The notes beneath the pieces are model-generated. The model worked only from the letters and a program-made list of their open reading frames with translations. It did not search any database and had not been told where the DNA came from. A stretch of DNA of 64,000 nt, taken from Acidobacteriota bacterium. GTDB lineage: Bacteria > Acidobacteriota > Terriglobia > Terriglobales > Acidobacteriaceae. The DNA lies in contig QIAU01000124.1 in the NCBI GenBank assembly GCA_003225055.1, forward strand, positions 155,778 to 219,777. The letters are read 5' to 3'. Of this stretch, positions 17,519 through 26,700 are shown piece by piece (the stretch's first letter is position 1; each line of letters begins with the position of its first letter). The translations under genes were made by a program, and so were the position numbers.

Positions 17519-18914
17519 CCATTGACTGCTTGTGACAATTACGACAGAACCCGAGATTGGGCGCCTGATCGTTCACCAGCAGGGCCCTGGCCGCACTGGC
17601 ATGGGGTTGGTGGCAGCTCATGCAGCCAAGCTGCATCTTGATCTTGGACTTGTCACTCGGATCATGGACATCCGACACAGGATGCCCCACCGTTGGATGG
17701 CCCACGCCACCTTCGAGCGGTAGCCGGATGACCTTCGTGAAGTAGTCCTCCGGCAATTTCACGGCGCCATTGAAGATTTCGACCGTGTGCTCGCTCTCAT
17801 TCCTGGCGGGCCTGGCATCCGGGCCGTGACATTCCAAGCAGAGCGCGTTCCCTTCCGCACGCAATAACTTCGGGTGGTCACCACCGTGGGGATCGTGGCA
17901 GCTCGCGCATCCCTGCTGGAACGCAGGCTGGTGAAGGACCTTCTTGCTGTGCAGCTCAGCCTGGTCGGAATGACACACCAGGCATACATTGACGGCATCG
18001 GGCTTGAGGAATCCCCGAGATGTCCCGGCGTGGGGACTGTGACAGTCAGTACAGTCTCCCGTAGCGCCGGGATGCTGCACTTTGGCGACCTGAATCTTCC
18101 GGGCCTCTTCCGCATGACAGGTGACGCACAAGTCCGTGACCGCTGCCTTGGTTAAAACCACCCGTCCATTGCTGGCCGGAGCGTGACAGCTGTCGCATTG
18201 CTGCTTGGCGAATGGCATGTGCACGAATTTCTGGAGCAGCCAGGGACTTGACGACTGGTGCGGATCATGGCAACTCAAACAATCCGACTTTCCGAACGGC
18301 TGGCTGCGATGAGCTTTGGCGAGTTCGGCGTCTTTCGCGTCGTGGCAGTCCAGGCAGAGCGCGGGAGAACCTTTAGTCAGGTGGAATACGCCGTCCAGAT
18401 TCTCGCCCGTTTTATGGCTGACGTGGCAGCTGTCACAGCCCAGATCCAAGGCCGCGTGGCGACTGCCCGTCGGCGGAACCTTGAGACCGGTTGTATGACA
18501 AGTCAGGCAGAGGTTTTCCTTGGCTTCCCCCGAGGGCGATTCGCGTAGTTGGTTCTTATGGTCGGAGCTGTGGGCATCGTGGCACTTGAGGCAATCTCGA
18601 ACCGCCGGGCTGTGCACGTGTGCTTTGATCTGGCTGGCATCTTTGTCCGCGTGACACTCGAGGCATAGCTTTCCCACAGACGGAGTGACGAGTTTAATCC
18701 GAACCAGATCGTTGTTGACTCGCACCTCGTGGCAAACCGAACAGCCGATCGCGATCGCTGAGTGCACGGCTTTACCCTTCGCCTTGGCCGCGTGACACTC
18801 GAGGCATTTCGCATCGTCGGCTTTCGAGTCCAGAAAAGGATGTGTGGTCGCCAGTGCGGCTCCGGAAAGCATCAGCAGCAGCATGATTGCGAGGCGATGC
18901 ACCTGTGGTTTCAT
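17511..18914 (-). CDS. Periplasmic 16-haem c-type cytochrome
   Basis: A 467-residue protein with a signal peptide (LAIMLLLMLSGAALA) and sixteen CXXCH motifs spread from residue 37 to the C-terminus, about one per 27 residues of mature chain. Many belong to the doubled-CXXCH pattern: a site followed by DPH or APH, a basic linker of 15-25 residues, then LCLxCH. Examples are DCLSCHDPH, DCTDCHSPH, GCASCHDPH and GCMSCHQPH. It has no membrane helix after the signal and no enzyme signature, so a wire-like periplasmic carrier is likely. It overlaps the octahaem gene upstream by four bases and the NHL gene downstream by eight, showing tight co-expression. Confidence 0.9.
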   Translation of the reverse strand: MKPQVHRLAIMLLLMLSGAALATTHPFLDSKADDAKCLECHAAKAKGKAVHSAIAIGCSVCHEVRVNNDLVRIKLVTPSVGKLCLECHADKDASQIKAHVHSPAVRDCLKCHDAHSSDHKNQLRESPSGEAKENLCLTCHTTGLKVPPTGSRHAALDLGCDSCHVSHKTGENLDGVFHLTKGSPALCLDCHDAKDAELAKAHRSQPFGKSDCLSCHDPHQSSSPWLLQKFVHMPFAKQQCDSCHAPASNGRVVLTKAAVTDLCVTCHAEEARKIQVAKVQHPGATGDCTDCHSPHAGTSRGFLKPDAVNVCLVCHSDQAELHSKKVLHQPAFQQGCASCHDPHGGDHPKLLRAEGNALCLECHGPDARPARNESEHTVEIFNGAVKLPEDYFTKVIRLPLEGGVGHPTVGHPVSDVHDPSDKSKIKMQLGCMSCHQPHASAARALLVNDQAPNLGFCRNCHKQSMGE

Positions 18915-20149
18915 CGCTTCGCTCCCGTTGTAGTCAGCTGCCCTCGTTCGATTTCGCGAAGGTAGGCGCCCAGGGAGACCAGGAGTGCCACAATTGCGAT
19001 CAACGGGATCAGCACTGATTTTCTGCGGCGGCCGCGTTCCCTTAAGGCGGCTTCGCCTGCCTGGTGCGCTTTGGCCACGATTCCGGCCCCGACGTTCACA
19101 TCCTCGGTGACCCGCGACAGCGTCGCGGTGTGCAGCGTGACGCGAGCTTTGGTGAGCGCATCGCCGGCCTGGTCCAATTCGAGCTGTGCCTCGCTTACAT
19201 CCATGCCTGAATGTTCAGCGCGATCAAGGAGGGACTTGGCGCCGGCCATGTCGGCTTCCAGCCGCTGAAAGCGACGGTGAATGCCATTTGCCGTCTCGCC
19301 CGCCGGTTCGTCAGGCGTGTGACAGTTGCCGCAGACGGCTTTTGGGCCCGTCCCGACGAACGTATCGTCGGGGTGCTTGATGCGGTGACTGCTGTGGCAG
19401 GTCACGCAGGAAGCAATGTTCATCATTGCGAAGATGTGCTTGTGCGGGCTCTCTTCGAAGTACCTTGCCTGCAAAACGTGACAAGTCCCGCAGACGCTCG
19501 CCACCGACTTGACGCCGGGCGGCACCGCGCCGTGACTGCCGTGACAGGTGGTGCAGGTAGGTGCGCTCAGGTCGCCGCCCGCGACCATAGCCTCATGGTG
19601 CACGCTGTCGGAGTAACCGGCGTATTGGTCTGTCGCCACGTGGTACGGCTTCATGTATTCGGCATCGGAATGACAGCGTTGGCACGTAGCGGCAACGTTC
19701 AGGGGATGCACGCTGGAGCCCGGATCGGAAGCTGGGCGCATGCGATGCACGCCGTGGCAGTCGGTGCACACGGCAGCCTTGGTGTCACCGTTTGCGAACT
19801 TGATACCGTGCACGCTAGTGCGATACTGCGCCAACTGATCTGTATGGAGTGCGGGATTGAATTTCTTAATCCGGTCCGCATCCGCGTGACAGGAGCCGCA
19901 CAATTCCGGAATACGCTCACGCGGGATGGCGCTGATTCGGTTCGCTTCGGTGCCTCGGCCTCCACCGGCATGACACACGTTGCAACTCATAGCGTTCTGG
20001 GCGTGGATGTCGGCTGCGAATTCCTCCGCAATGGCCTTTACGCGGCTGTCGCCCTGATCGCAATTCGAGCAGGCGCCCGTCTGCTGAGCTCTGGCGAGCG
20101 AACTCCCCAGCGCCACGACGAAGGTCAGCACGAGTAGCGATTTCCCCAT
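18911..20149 (-). CDS. Membrane-anchored octahaem c-type cytochrome
   Basis: A 412-residue protein with a signal peptide (LLVLTFVVALGSSLARA) and eight CXXCH motifs between residues 56 and about 283 (first CNVCH, last CGNCH). A helical, probably coiled-coil segment (about residues 293-370) and one C-terminal membrane helix (VLIPLIAIVALLVSLGAYL) follow, leaving a short basic tail. An extra CSNCD at residues 27-31 keeps both cysteines but has Asp for the haem-ligating His. It lies 30 bases after the cytochrome b gene. Because no cytochrome c1 or f gene is present, this anchored cytochrome is the natural electron acceptor from the Rieske/b pair. Confidence 0.9.
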   Translation of the reverse strand: MGKSLLVLTFVVALGSSLARAQQTGACSNCDQGDSRVKAIAEEFAADIHAQNAMSCNVCHAGGGRGTEANRISAIPRERIPELCGSCHADADRIKKFNPALHTDQLAQYRTSVHGIKFANGDTKAAVCTDCHGVHRMRPASDPGSSVHPLNVAATCQRCHSDAEYMKPYHVATDQYAGYSDSVHHEAMVAGGDLSAPTCTTCHGSHGAVPPGVKSVASVCGTCHVLQARYFEESPHKHIFAMMNIASCVTCHSSHRIKHPDDTFVGTGPKAVCGNCHTPDEPAGETANGIHRRFQRLEADMAGAKSLLDRAEHSGMDVSEAQLELDQAGDALTKARVTLHTATLSRVTEDVNVGAGIVAKAHQAGEAALRERGRRRKSVLIPLIAIVALLVSLGAYLREIERGQLTTTGAKR

Positions 20150-20179
20150 AAAACAACTCAGTTCACTTCCTGACGTTCG

Positions 20180-21265
20180 TTACTTCGCGAAATACGCGTA
20201 CAAGGTCAACGATCCCAGATAGACCATTCCCAACAGCGCCGCGGCCCGCACCCAGCGAGACCCGTTGCGTCCCAGGCGGCCCTCGAGGAAGGGCAGAGCC
20301 AACCAGAGGGCGCCCGCCAGCCCGAATCCGAATACCCCGATCAATTCCCCCTCGATGCCGAATATTTTGGCGGGAAGCAACCTGAGCGTTTGAAACTGTG
20401 CCAGGAAATACCACTCCGGCTTGATTCCGAAAGGTGTGGGTGCAAACGGGTCAGCTTTATGCCCCAGTTCGGCTGGAAGAGCAGCCGCCAGCACCAGCAA
20501 CGCCGCCAGAATCACGCACCATGCCATCAGGTCCCGCAATAGAAAATCCGGGAAGAATCTCACTTCCTGACGAACTTCGGGAACCTCGGTCCAGTGACTC
20601 TCCACCGAGGGGGGCACACTCATGCCAAATTTCTGCACCAGCCACAGGTGCAACATAAGCAGGGTGGCAGCAAGAGCGGGCAACACGACCACGTGCAGGC
20701 TGAAGAAGCGGGCCAGGGTTGCACCGCCGACGTCTTCGCCTCCGCGCATGAAGACCAGCAGGGCGTGGCCGACGAGTGGAACTTGTCCGGCGACTTCGCT
20801 GGCGACTTTGGTGGCAAAGAACGATAGCGTGTTCCAGGGCAGAAGGTAGCCGCTGAAACCGAATCCCAACGCCAGGAACAGGAGCAGCATTCCGCTCACC
20901 CATGTCAGTTCCCGCGGCTTGCGGTAGGCGCGAAGCAAAACGACGCTGAACATATGGGCGACCGCCATGAAGATCATGAGGTTGGCCGACCAGAAATGGA
21001 CTGAGCGCACGAGCCAGCCAAACTGCACCCGGGTGGTGATGTACTGCACGCTTTCGTAGGCTTCCTGAGTGCTGGGCCGGTAATACAACAGCAGGAGCAG
21101 ACCGGTCAGAACCTGGACAAAAAACAGAAACAGCGTGATTCCGCCCAGCAAATACCAAATGCTGAAACGATGGCGGGGAACAGTCTTCGACCGCAGTGGT
21201 GCGATCAACTCGCCGACGTCGAAACGTTCTTCAATCCAAGTCCAGATTAGCGCGGCCGTCTTCAT
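20180..21265 (-). CDS. Cytochrome b, b6f-like N- and C-terminal halves in one chain
   Basis: The quinol-oxidising membrane subunit, 361 residues with about eight helices. Haem ligands are H90/H104 (13 residues between) and H191/H206 (14 residues between). The longer second spacing is typical of b6 and not of mitochondrial-type cytochrome b. The Qo-site motif PEWY is at 283-286, in the part equivalent to subunit IV. The protein therefore joins b6- and subunit-IV-like parts and ends after helix G or so. It follows the Rieske gene by three bases. Together they form the core of an unusual bc complex feeding the multihaem cytochromes downstream. Confidence 0.92.
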   Translation of the reverse strand: MKTAALIWTWIEERFDVGELIAPLRSKTVPRHRFSIWYLLGGITLFLFFVQVLTGLLLLLYYRPSTQEAYESVQYITTRVQFGWLVRSVHFWSANLMIFMAVAHMFSVVLLRAYRKPRELTWVSGMLLLFLALGFGFSGYLLPWNTLSFFATKVASEVAGQVPLVGHALLVFMRGGEDVGGATLARFFSLHVVVLPALAATLLMLHLWLVQKFGMSVPPSVESHWTEVPEVRQEVRFFPDFLLRDLMAWCVILAALLVLAAALPAELGHKADPFAPTPFGIKPEWYFLAQFQTLRLLPAKIFGIEGELIGVFGFGLAGALWLALPFLEGRLGRNGSRWVRAAALLGMVYLGSLTLYAYFAK

Positions 21266-21268
21266 CGC

Positions 21269-21757
21269 TCACGCAACCTGCTTGCGGCTGACGTAGATCT
21301 CCTGCCCCCGAACCTCGACGTCGAAAGCAGGCAGAGGGCGCGGCGGAGGCCCGCCCACATTGCGGCCGTTCAGGTCGTAACACCCGTTGTGACAAGGACA
21401 CCAGATTTGCTGGGTCTCGGGGCGATATTGCACGGTGCAGCCAAGATGCGTGCAGACCGCAGACATCGAGCGGTATTCGCCGGTGGCCAGACGCACCAGC
21501 AATGCCGGGCGGCTGCCAAAGCGAAAGGTCTTGCCACTGTTTGGCTTGAGTTCACCCACCATACCCGCGAGCGCGTCGTTGGCGGAAGAATTCGTTTCGC
21601 CCGGCGGGATGAGATAGCGCAAGATGGGATAGCAGAGTGTTCCAAGAGATGATACGAGGCTGCCCATGAGAAGGAGCAAAGCTCTCCGTCGTGGCATCGA
21701 GGACGCAATGAGTTGCTCTCCTCGACTGGTGGGTGCCGCGCTCGCGATCGTGCTCAT
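21269..21757 (-). CDS. Rieske iron-sulfur protein
   Basis: A 162-residue protein. ATG 21757 is chosen over 21775 because AGGAGA lies nine bases before it. An N-terminal basic segment with one membrane helix (ALLLLMGSLVSSLGTLCYP) anchors the soluble domain. The 2Fe-2S ligands are Cys and His in CTHLGC (102-107) and CPCHNG (120-125), and the two remaining cysteines can form the usual disulfide. The loop GGPPPRPLP completes the cluster-binding fold. It is the first gene of the cytochrome block; the 860-base gap upstream should hold the promoter. Confidence 0.93.
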   Translation of the reverse strand: MSTIASAAPTSRGEQLIASSMPRRRALLLLMGSLVSSLGTLCYPILRYLIPPGETNSSANDALAGMVGELKPNSGKTFRFGSRPALLVRLATGEYRSMSAVCTHLGCTVQYRPETQQIWCPCHNGCYDLNGRNVGGPPPRPLPAFDVEVRGQEIYVSRKQVA

Positions 21758-21775
21758 AGTCTGGTTTCTCCTCAT

Positions 21776-22635
21776 GGTTCGTGAAGGGACACTTATCCCT
21801 GGACAATGACCTGTCCCAATTTAGAGACGAACCTGGGGCGAAACCGGCTGGAGACAGCGATAGCCCGGGCAGCTCGCCAAATTTGGCTACTTCCGCCCGC
21901 TTTCAGACGGTTGTGGTTATCTCGCTGTTAGTACTTCAGGGGAGAAAAGCTCCGAGCAGACTCAACTGATAATCGGCTCACGTTCAAAGTACTTATGCCA
22001 TAATTCATTTTCAAGATCAATGCGCAAGGTGTAAGAAGATTGTAAATAAGTTGTCGGGGAATTAGATCTTGCGCAACTAATCGCGAAGTCGTGAATCAGG
22101 TCCTGGATGAAGTGAAATCTTTCCTAGTCGCGCACGCGCGTACATCTTCGACGGCCTGGACGAGGCTGCGAACACGGGCAGCGGGCAGACAGTTGTCAAC
22201 TTATTTGTCATACCTTTAGAGCGTTCTCGGGATTCCGCGGTCACTCCTCTCGGTGTGCGGAAAGAAGCAGATGAGGCCCGGTGACATCCATACCGCCTTG
22301 GATCCTAGGTTGACGTGTGGAATGTACTTAGGAAATGCTGCGAAATTGTTACGGGCGGGCCGGGCACATGTCATGTCAGCGGATTTCGAGAGCATTAAAT
22401 TCTTAGAACCCTCAAATGAGCGTGCTCGCAAATCAATAATTGCATCCCTGGGCTGCTTCAACACTCCCCATGGTAGAGTCGGGATGGCCTTCCCGGGGTC
22501 GCCCCTCACCGTCGGAGGCGGCGCGGCCCTGAGGACCTCGTAGCCCTGCGGGATCACAAACAAGTCCGCGCATTGCTGTTCTTCCTTAATATTGCGCATT
22601 GCGCAACTCGGCGCCGGCGGTTGGGGCCCTCCCGC
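21776..22635. other. Gene-poor spacer upstream of the cytochrome block
   Basis: No convincing gene was seen here. Open frames on both strands (for example 22216-22599 minus and 22253-22543 plus) overlap each other and show no family features. The stretch 21960-22080 is more A/T-rich than the surrounding genes and is the most likely place for the promoter of the Rieske gene, but no clear -35/-10 pair or FNR-like site was found. Confidence 0.4.
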
Positions 22636-22760
22636 TTAACCACAACAATTGAGGGTCGGATCGATCCGGATGGCACTGGCCACACCGTCTGCTAAAGAGC
22701 TTTTGTTCACGTACTTCACAGTCTGGCGGCTATCCACTCCCTCATGACCTAACTTTTTTG
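22636..22760 (-). pseudogene. C-terminal fragment, possibly of a tyrosine recombinase
   Basis: The minus-strand frame ending at TAA 22636-22638 reads KKLGHEGVDSRQTVKYV and then a 24-residue tail containing SAIRIDPTLN. LGH plus a Tyr about a dozen residues later is the arrangement of the last conserved motif of tyrosine recombinases. Nothing upstream supports a complete gene. The match is short, and the identification is tentative. Confidence 0.25.
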
Positions 22761-22789
22761 CAGAGAATATTCTCGTCTGCAGCTTTCTG

Positions 22790-22999
22790 CTAGTCGGGAC
22801 AAGCTTCCTCCGCGCTCTGTACCCGGAAACACTCGGCGGGAGCGGCAGTCAGAGGTTGATATGCCTTCTCCGCTGCTGGATTGCCCCAATAGGACCAAAA
22901 TAAGGCATGCAACACGAGCAGAACTGCCAGGATCACCAGGTCGAGGATGACAAAAGTCGATTCCTGCCGCTGGAATGCAGTTAGGCGCCAGGCCAGCAA
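22790..22999 (-). CDS. Possible small single-span membrane protein
   Basis: A 69-residue frame with one strongly hydrophobic helix (FVILDLVILAVLLVLHALFW) preceded by a charged N-terminus and followed by a polar tail with two cysteines. The only start is a TTG without a good ribosome site, and no family is recognised. The position between decayed mobile-element pieces makes it doubtful; it may be a chance frame. Confidence 0.25.
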   Translation of the reverse strand: MLAWRLTAFQRQESTFVILDLVILAVLLVLHALFWSYWGNPAAEKAYQPLTAAPAECFRVQSAEEACPD

Positions 23000-23149
23000 T
23001 GATGAGACCGGGAACAGCTGGTTAGACGCGTCTTTTTCTGATTCTCTCCGGTGAATAAATCGAACCCTGGTGCGGAGCGTTTGTTGTCCGCTGCATTTGT
23101 GAATCAGACTCGCAGCTCGCGTCCGGAATCGGAATGACCTGTTAGGCGG

Positions 23150-23395
23150 GCTTTTCGATCAAGAGTTGAGCATGGCCGGAAGATTTTACAAGCGCCGCGG
23201 GCGGCCAATGGCGAACCGCTCGGGCTGGGCTTCGCTGTGTCGGAGCAAAACATCTCTCGCTGGATGAAGCAAGCGCCCAGAAATCCAGAACTCGTCCGGC
23301 GCTGGCTGGCCTTTGTTCGCAATCATCCGCCACTGTTGCTGCCATGGATTTCTTCACAGTCCCGACCGTCACCTTCAAGCTGCTGCTCCCCCGGG
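23150..23395 (+). pseudogene. Transposase (integrase-core) remnant
   Basis: The plus strand from about 23200 reads GLGFAVSEQNISRWM, then PRNPELVRRWLAFVRNH. After a frame change near 23325-23333 it continues as ATVAAMDFFTVPTVTFKLL. This is the order seen in rve-type transposases: helix-turn-helix end, linker, then the first Asp of the DDE triad in AAMDFFTVPT. The second Asp and Glu are missing. Upstream bases around 23150-23200 also resemble the gene but carry several changes. It is a short, inactive relic. Confidence 0.6.
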
Positions 23396-23703
23396 CGAAG
23401 GCAGGATCGCATAAAGTCAGAGCGTCGGTGTCCCGAGGCATGGGTTTTTCGCGGCTCGATATCCCGGCCCGTACTTTCTCCTCTCAACGCTCCAGCCGGT
23501 CCCTCGCGGGGGCCCGCCGGATGACTCGAAGCCAGTGTGGTTCGCTATTCCCTCACGGTGTGACTCCTTCATTCATGCTTTGCTGGTCTCCCGGCGCTTC
23601 CGACCTTCAACCCGTTAGTGCCGAACATACACCCGCGCACCAACAAATCCTGGCCCCCCGAAGGAGACCAGGATTCTGCGTCTAAGCCCGTTCCACCACA
23701 GGC
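23396..23703. other. Spacer with no recognisable gene
   Basis: This stretch between the transposase relic and the 3' end of the TonB-dependent receptor gene shows only overlapping short frames. I see no RNA gene and no clear terminator. Confidence 0.4.
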
Positions 23704-26700
23704 TTAGAAGATGAACTTCAGACCGAGTTGCAGGATGCGGGGATTGTGGGCGGTCAGCACTTGGAGAAAGTTGCCACCCGTGACGTCGGCCGTACCCGAA
23801 TTCAAGTTGGAGCTATTCGAAGCGGCGGAGCCGCCGTCACCGTTGACGTACCCAAATTGGGTGTGATTAAAAACATTAAATGCTTCCGCTCGAAATTCGA
23901 AGCTGGCGCGCTCCGCTACGGCGAAGTGTTTGAAGATCGCCATATCGAAATTAGTGCGGTTCGGGTTATCGAGTGAGTTTCTGCCGGCATTACCGAATGT
24001 CAGCGGACGCGGCGGAGCAAAGGCATTGGGATTGTAGAGTTGGAGAACGCCCGGAGCAGACGGGATATTGGTGTTCGGGTCTCCTACCTTGTCAGCATAG
24101 GCCGTGGTGGATGTAATCCCATTTCCGACACCTGCGCTATCCACTCCAGCGGTAACAGTGAAGGGTGACCCGGAACTGAAGCTGACAATTCCCGAATACT
24201 GCCAGCCTCCGAGCACTTTGTGTGTCAGACCCGGGTTCATAAAGAATGGTAGGTCCCAAACGTAGCTGAAATTGAAGATATGCCGTTGATCGAAATTGGA
24301 GCTTGCTCGGTTCGCCAGGGGATCAAAAGCGTTAACCAGATTGCCGTCCTGGCGACTGGAGGAATCGTCAATCGAGTGGCTATAGGTGTACGCCAAGGCC
24401 ATTTGCAGTCCACCGACCTGTCTCCGCCCCGATAGCTGGAACGCGTGGTAAATAGAGGAGGCCCTATCTTCCAGATGGTTGATACTGGTGTATCCCTGAT
24501 ATGTGCGATAGAGGTCCGGGCTTGCGCCACACGCCGCAACAGCCACGTTAGTAGCCACCTGCCCGGTGACCGGGACTCCGTTAACGGTCATCAGCTTGCA
24601 ATCCGTGTTAAAGGTTGGCGACGTCGATTCTGTGTCGATGAATTCACCAGGAGTGTAGGGGTTCTGGGAGAGCGGCGTCGGTGCCAGCTGATTCAGGTCA
24701 CTGATGCGAGTCAGATGCGTACCCTTACTACCCACATAGGATGCTGTCAGCACAGTATTCCTCAGCACCTCATGCTGGATATCCAGGTGCCACTGCTGCA
24801 TGTATGGCCAGATTGCCTTGGTGGGAATTGCGACAACCCCGAGCGGGAATACAGTTTGGGTGTTAGGATTGTTGCCAACCCCGATATTGCTATACCCGTT
24901 GATATTGAGTTGTTGTTCAGTAGTGGCTAGTGGAGGAGAGTTCTCCAGAGACTCGGTGTTGGCTTCGTTGCCGTTGGTGTGCTCGAAAAAGATTCCGTAA
25001 CCGCCACGTATTGCGGTCTTCCCATTCCCCCTGGGGTCCCACGCGAAACCGACGCGCGGCGCAGGGTTGAATAGATGCCCCTTCATGCAGCCTTCCGGCA
25101 CCCCGGTCGTTACCCCGCATTGAACAATTCCATTGGGCAGGTTAGTAACCGAAGCCGGTAGACCGTTGGCCGTGAGACCACTGACACCGCCCGCGTTTGT
25201 GACGGTCTGGCCAGGCACATAATGGGCAGGATCGAAATTGAAGGCTTGATGAAGCTTCTCACGGTAGGTTCCGAACAGGCTTACCCGCAAACCGAGATTG
25301 AGGGTTAAGTGACTGCTCGCGTGCCAGTCGTCCTGGAAATAAGGTTCAAGAATCTTGTAGCGGTTGTAATACTTGATTCGCTTGTCCTGTTGGCCAAAGC
25401 TGTAGATATTTCCTGTCAGCAAGTCGGCAAGCGGATTGCCGGTAGTAGCAGAGTTCTTGGTGGTGGCATCGAAGGTCAAGTAACCGGGAATAGAGCCCGC
25501 AGCCAGTTCACCGCCCAATTCGTTCTTTTGCGCAGCCACGAAATAAGCCCCGAATTGGAGATTGTGTTTGCCTACGATTCTGGTGATGTTGTCGCGGTAG
25601 GTATAGGTAGGGTTCGAGTTGTAGAGGCCGTTAGGAATGTAACCGGGATCTTCCCCGAAATTGCCGCCGTAAGCCGCACCCGCTGAGGTCAGGTTTATCC
25701 CCGGCAGGATATCGGTTGTCAGGCCCGGAAACAGGCTGCCGAAGGTAGTGTTGGAAGGACGCTTCCAGGCGCCTGTGTTATTCAACACAATGTGGTCGGT
25801 CGTGTAGCTGAAGACGAATTCGTTCAGCAATGTCGGGGTGAAGCTTGAGGTCAGGCGGGTGACCAGACTGATGCCGGGACCTTTGAAATTCGTCCCAATG
25901 GTCGGAAAACTTCCTGCGTTGGTCCACAAAGGAACCGCAGTCACCGTGTTCCATGAATCGTGGATGTAGCGGAAGGTTAGGCGATGCTGCGAGCTGAGGT
26001 TGTGATCAACACGGATGAGTTCCTCGCGCCAGTCGGTAGGCTGAACTGGGGAAGCGTTGAAGAATGGCGTAACTCCATCCGGCCCCACCGCGTTGGGCTC
26101 CGGAATCATCGCCAGGAGCGCCTGCACATTGGGATCATTCGGATTGAAGGAAACCTGGTTACCCGGAAATGGCATACCGGGGTTACCCGGCAAATGGGGA
26201 CAGTCTAGACTAGTGGGATCAGAGCAAAGATCGCTGAAATCACCATTCCGGTTGGCGATCGAGGGAACAGCTAGGTTAAAGGTTTGCCCGGGCACGCGAT
26301 CTTTTCGCCATTCTTCCGACCAGAAGAAGAATGTCTTCTGCTTGTCGGCGTTGTAAACATGAGGAATGAACACCGGACCGCCGATCGTATAGCCATAGTC
26401 ATTCTTCTTGTATCCGGCCTTGGGATCGGGCGCCCGGTTGAAGAAATTGCGCGCGTTGTAGGCATCGTTCCGATTGAACTCGTAGACGTTCCCATGAAAA
26501 GTGTTCGTCCCTGACTTGGTTTCAACCTCGACGGTTCCGGAACCATTCCGGCCATACTGCGCGCCGTAATTGGAAGTAAGAACCTTGAACTCGCCGATTG
26601 CCTCCAAACTCGGATAGACGTTCAAGGTTGTGTTGCTGCCGTTATCCATATTGTCGCCGCCGTCCAGTTCCCAGTTGTTGTACTCGAGGCGGCCTCCGTT

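Noticed and set aside
19211..20137. Plus-strand frame of 308 codons opposite the octahaem gene
   Set aside because: It is antisense to eight CXXCH motifs, with no independent motif or ribosome site.
21950..22060. Possible FNR-type site (TTGAT...ATCAA) upstream of the Rieske gene
   Set aside because: A TTGATCTTGAA string is present on the minus strand, but the second half-site does not match, so I do not call it.
22216..22599. Overlapping open frames on both strands in the gene-poor spacer
   Set aside because: Neither frame has recognisable domains, a good start site or coding-like composition, and the two exclude each other.
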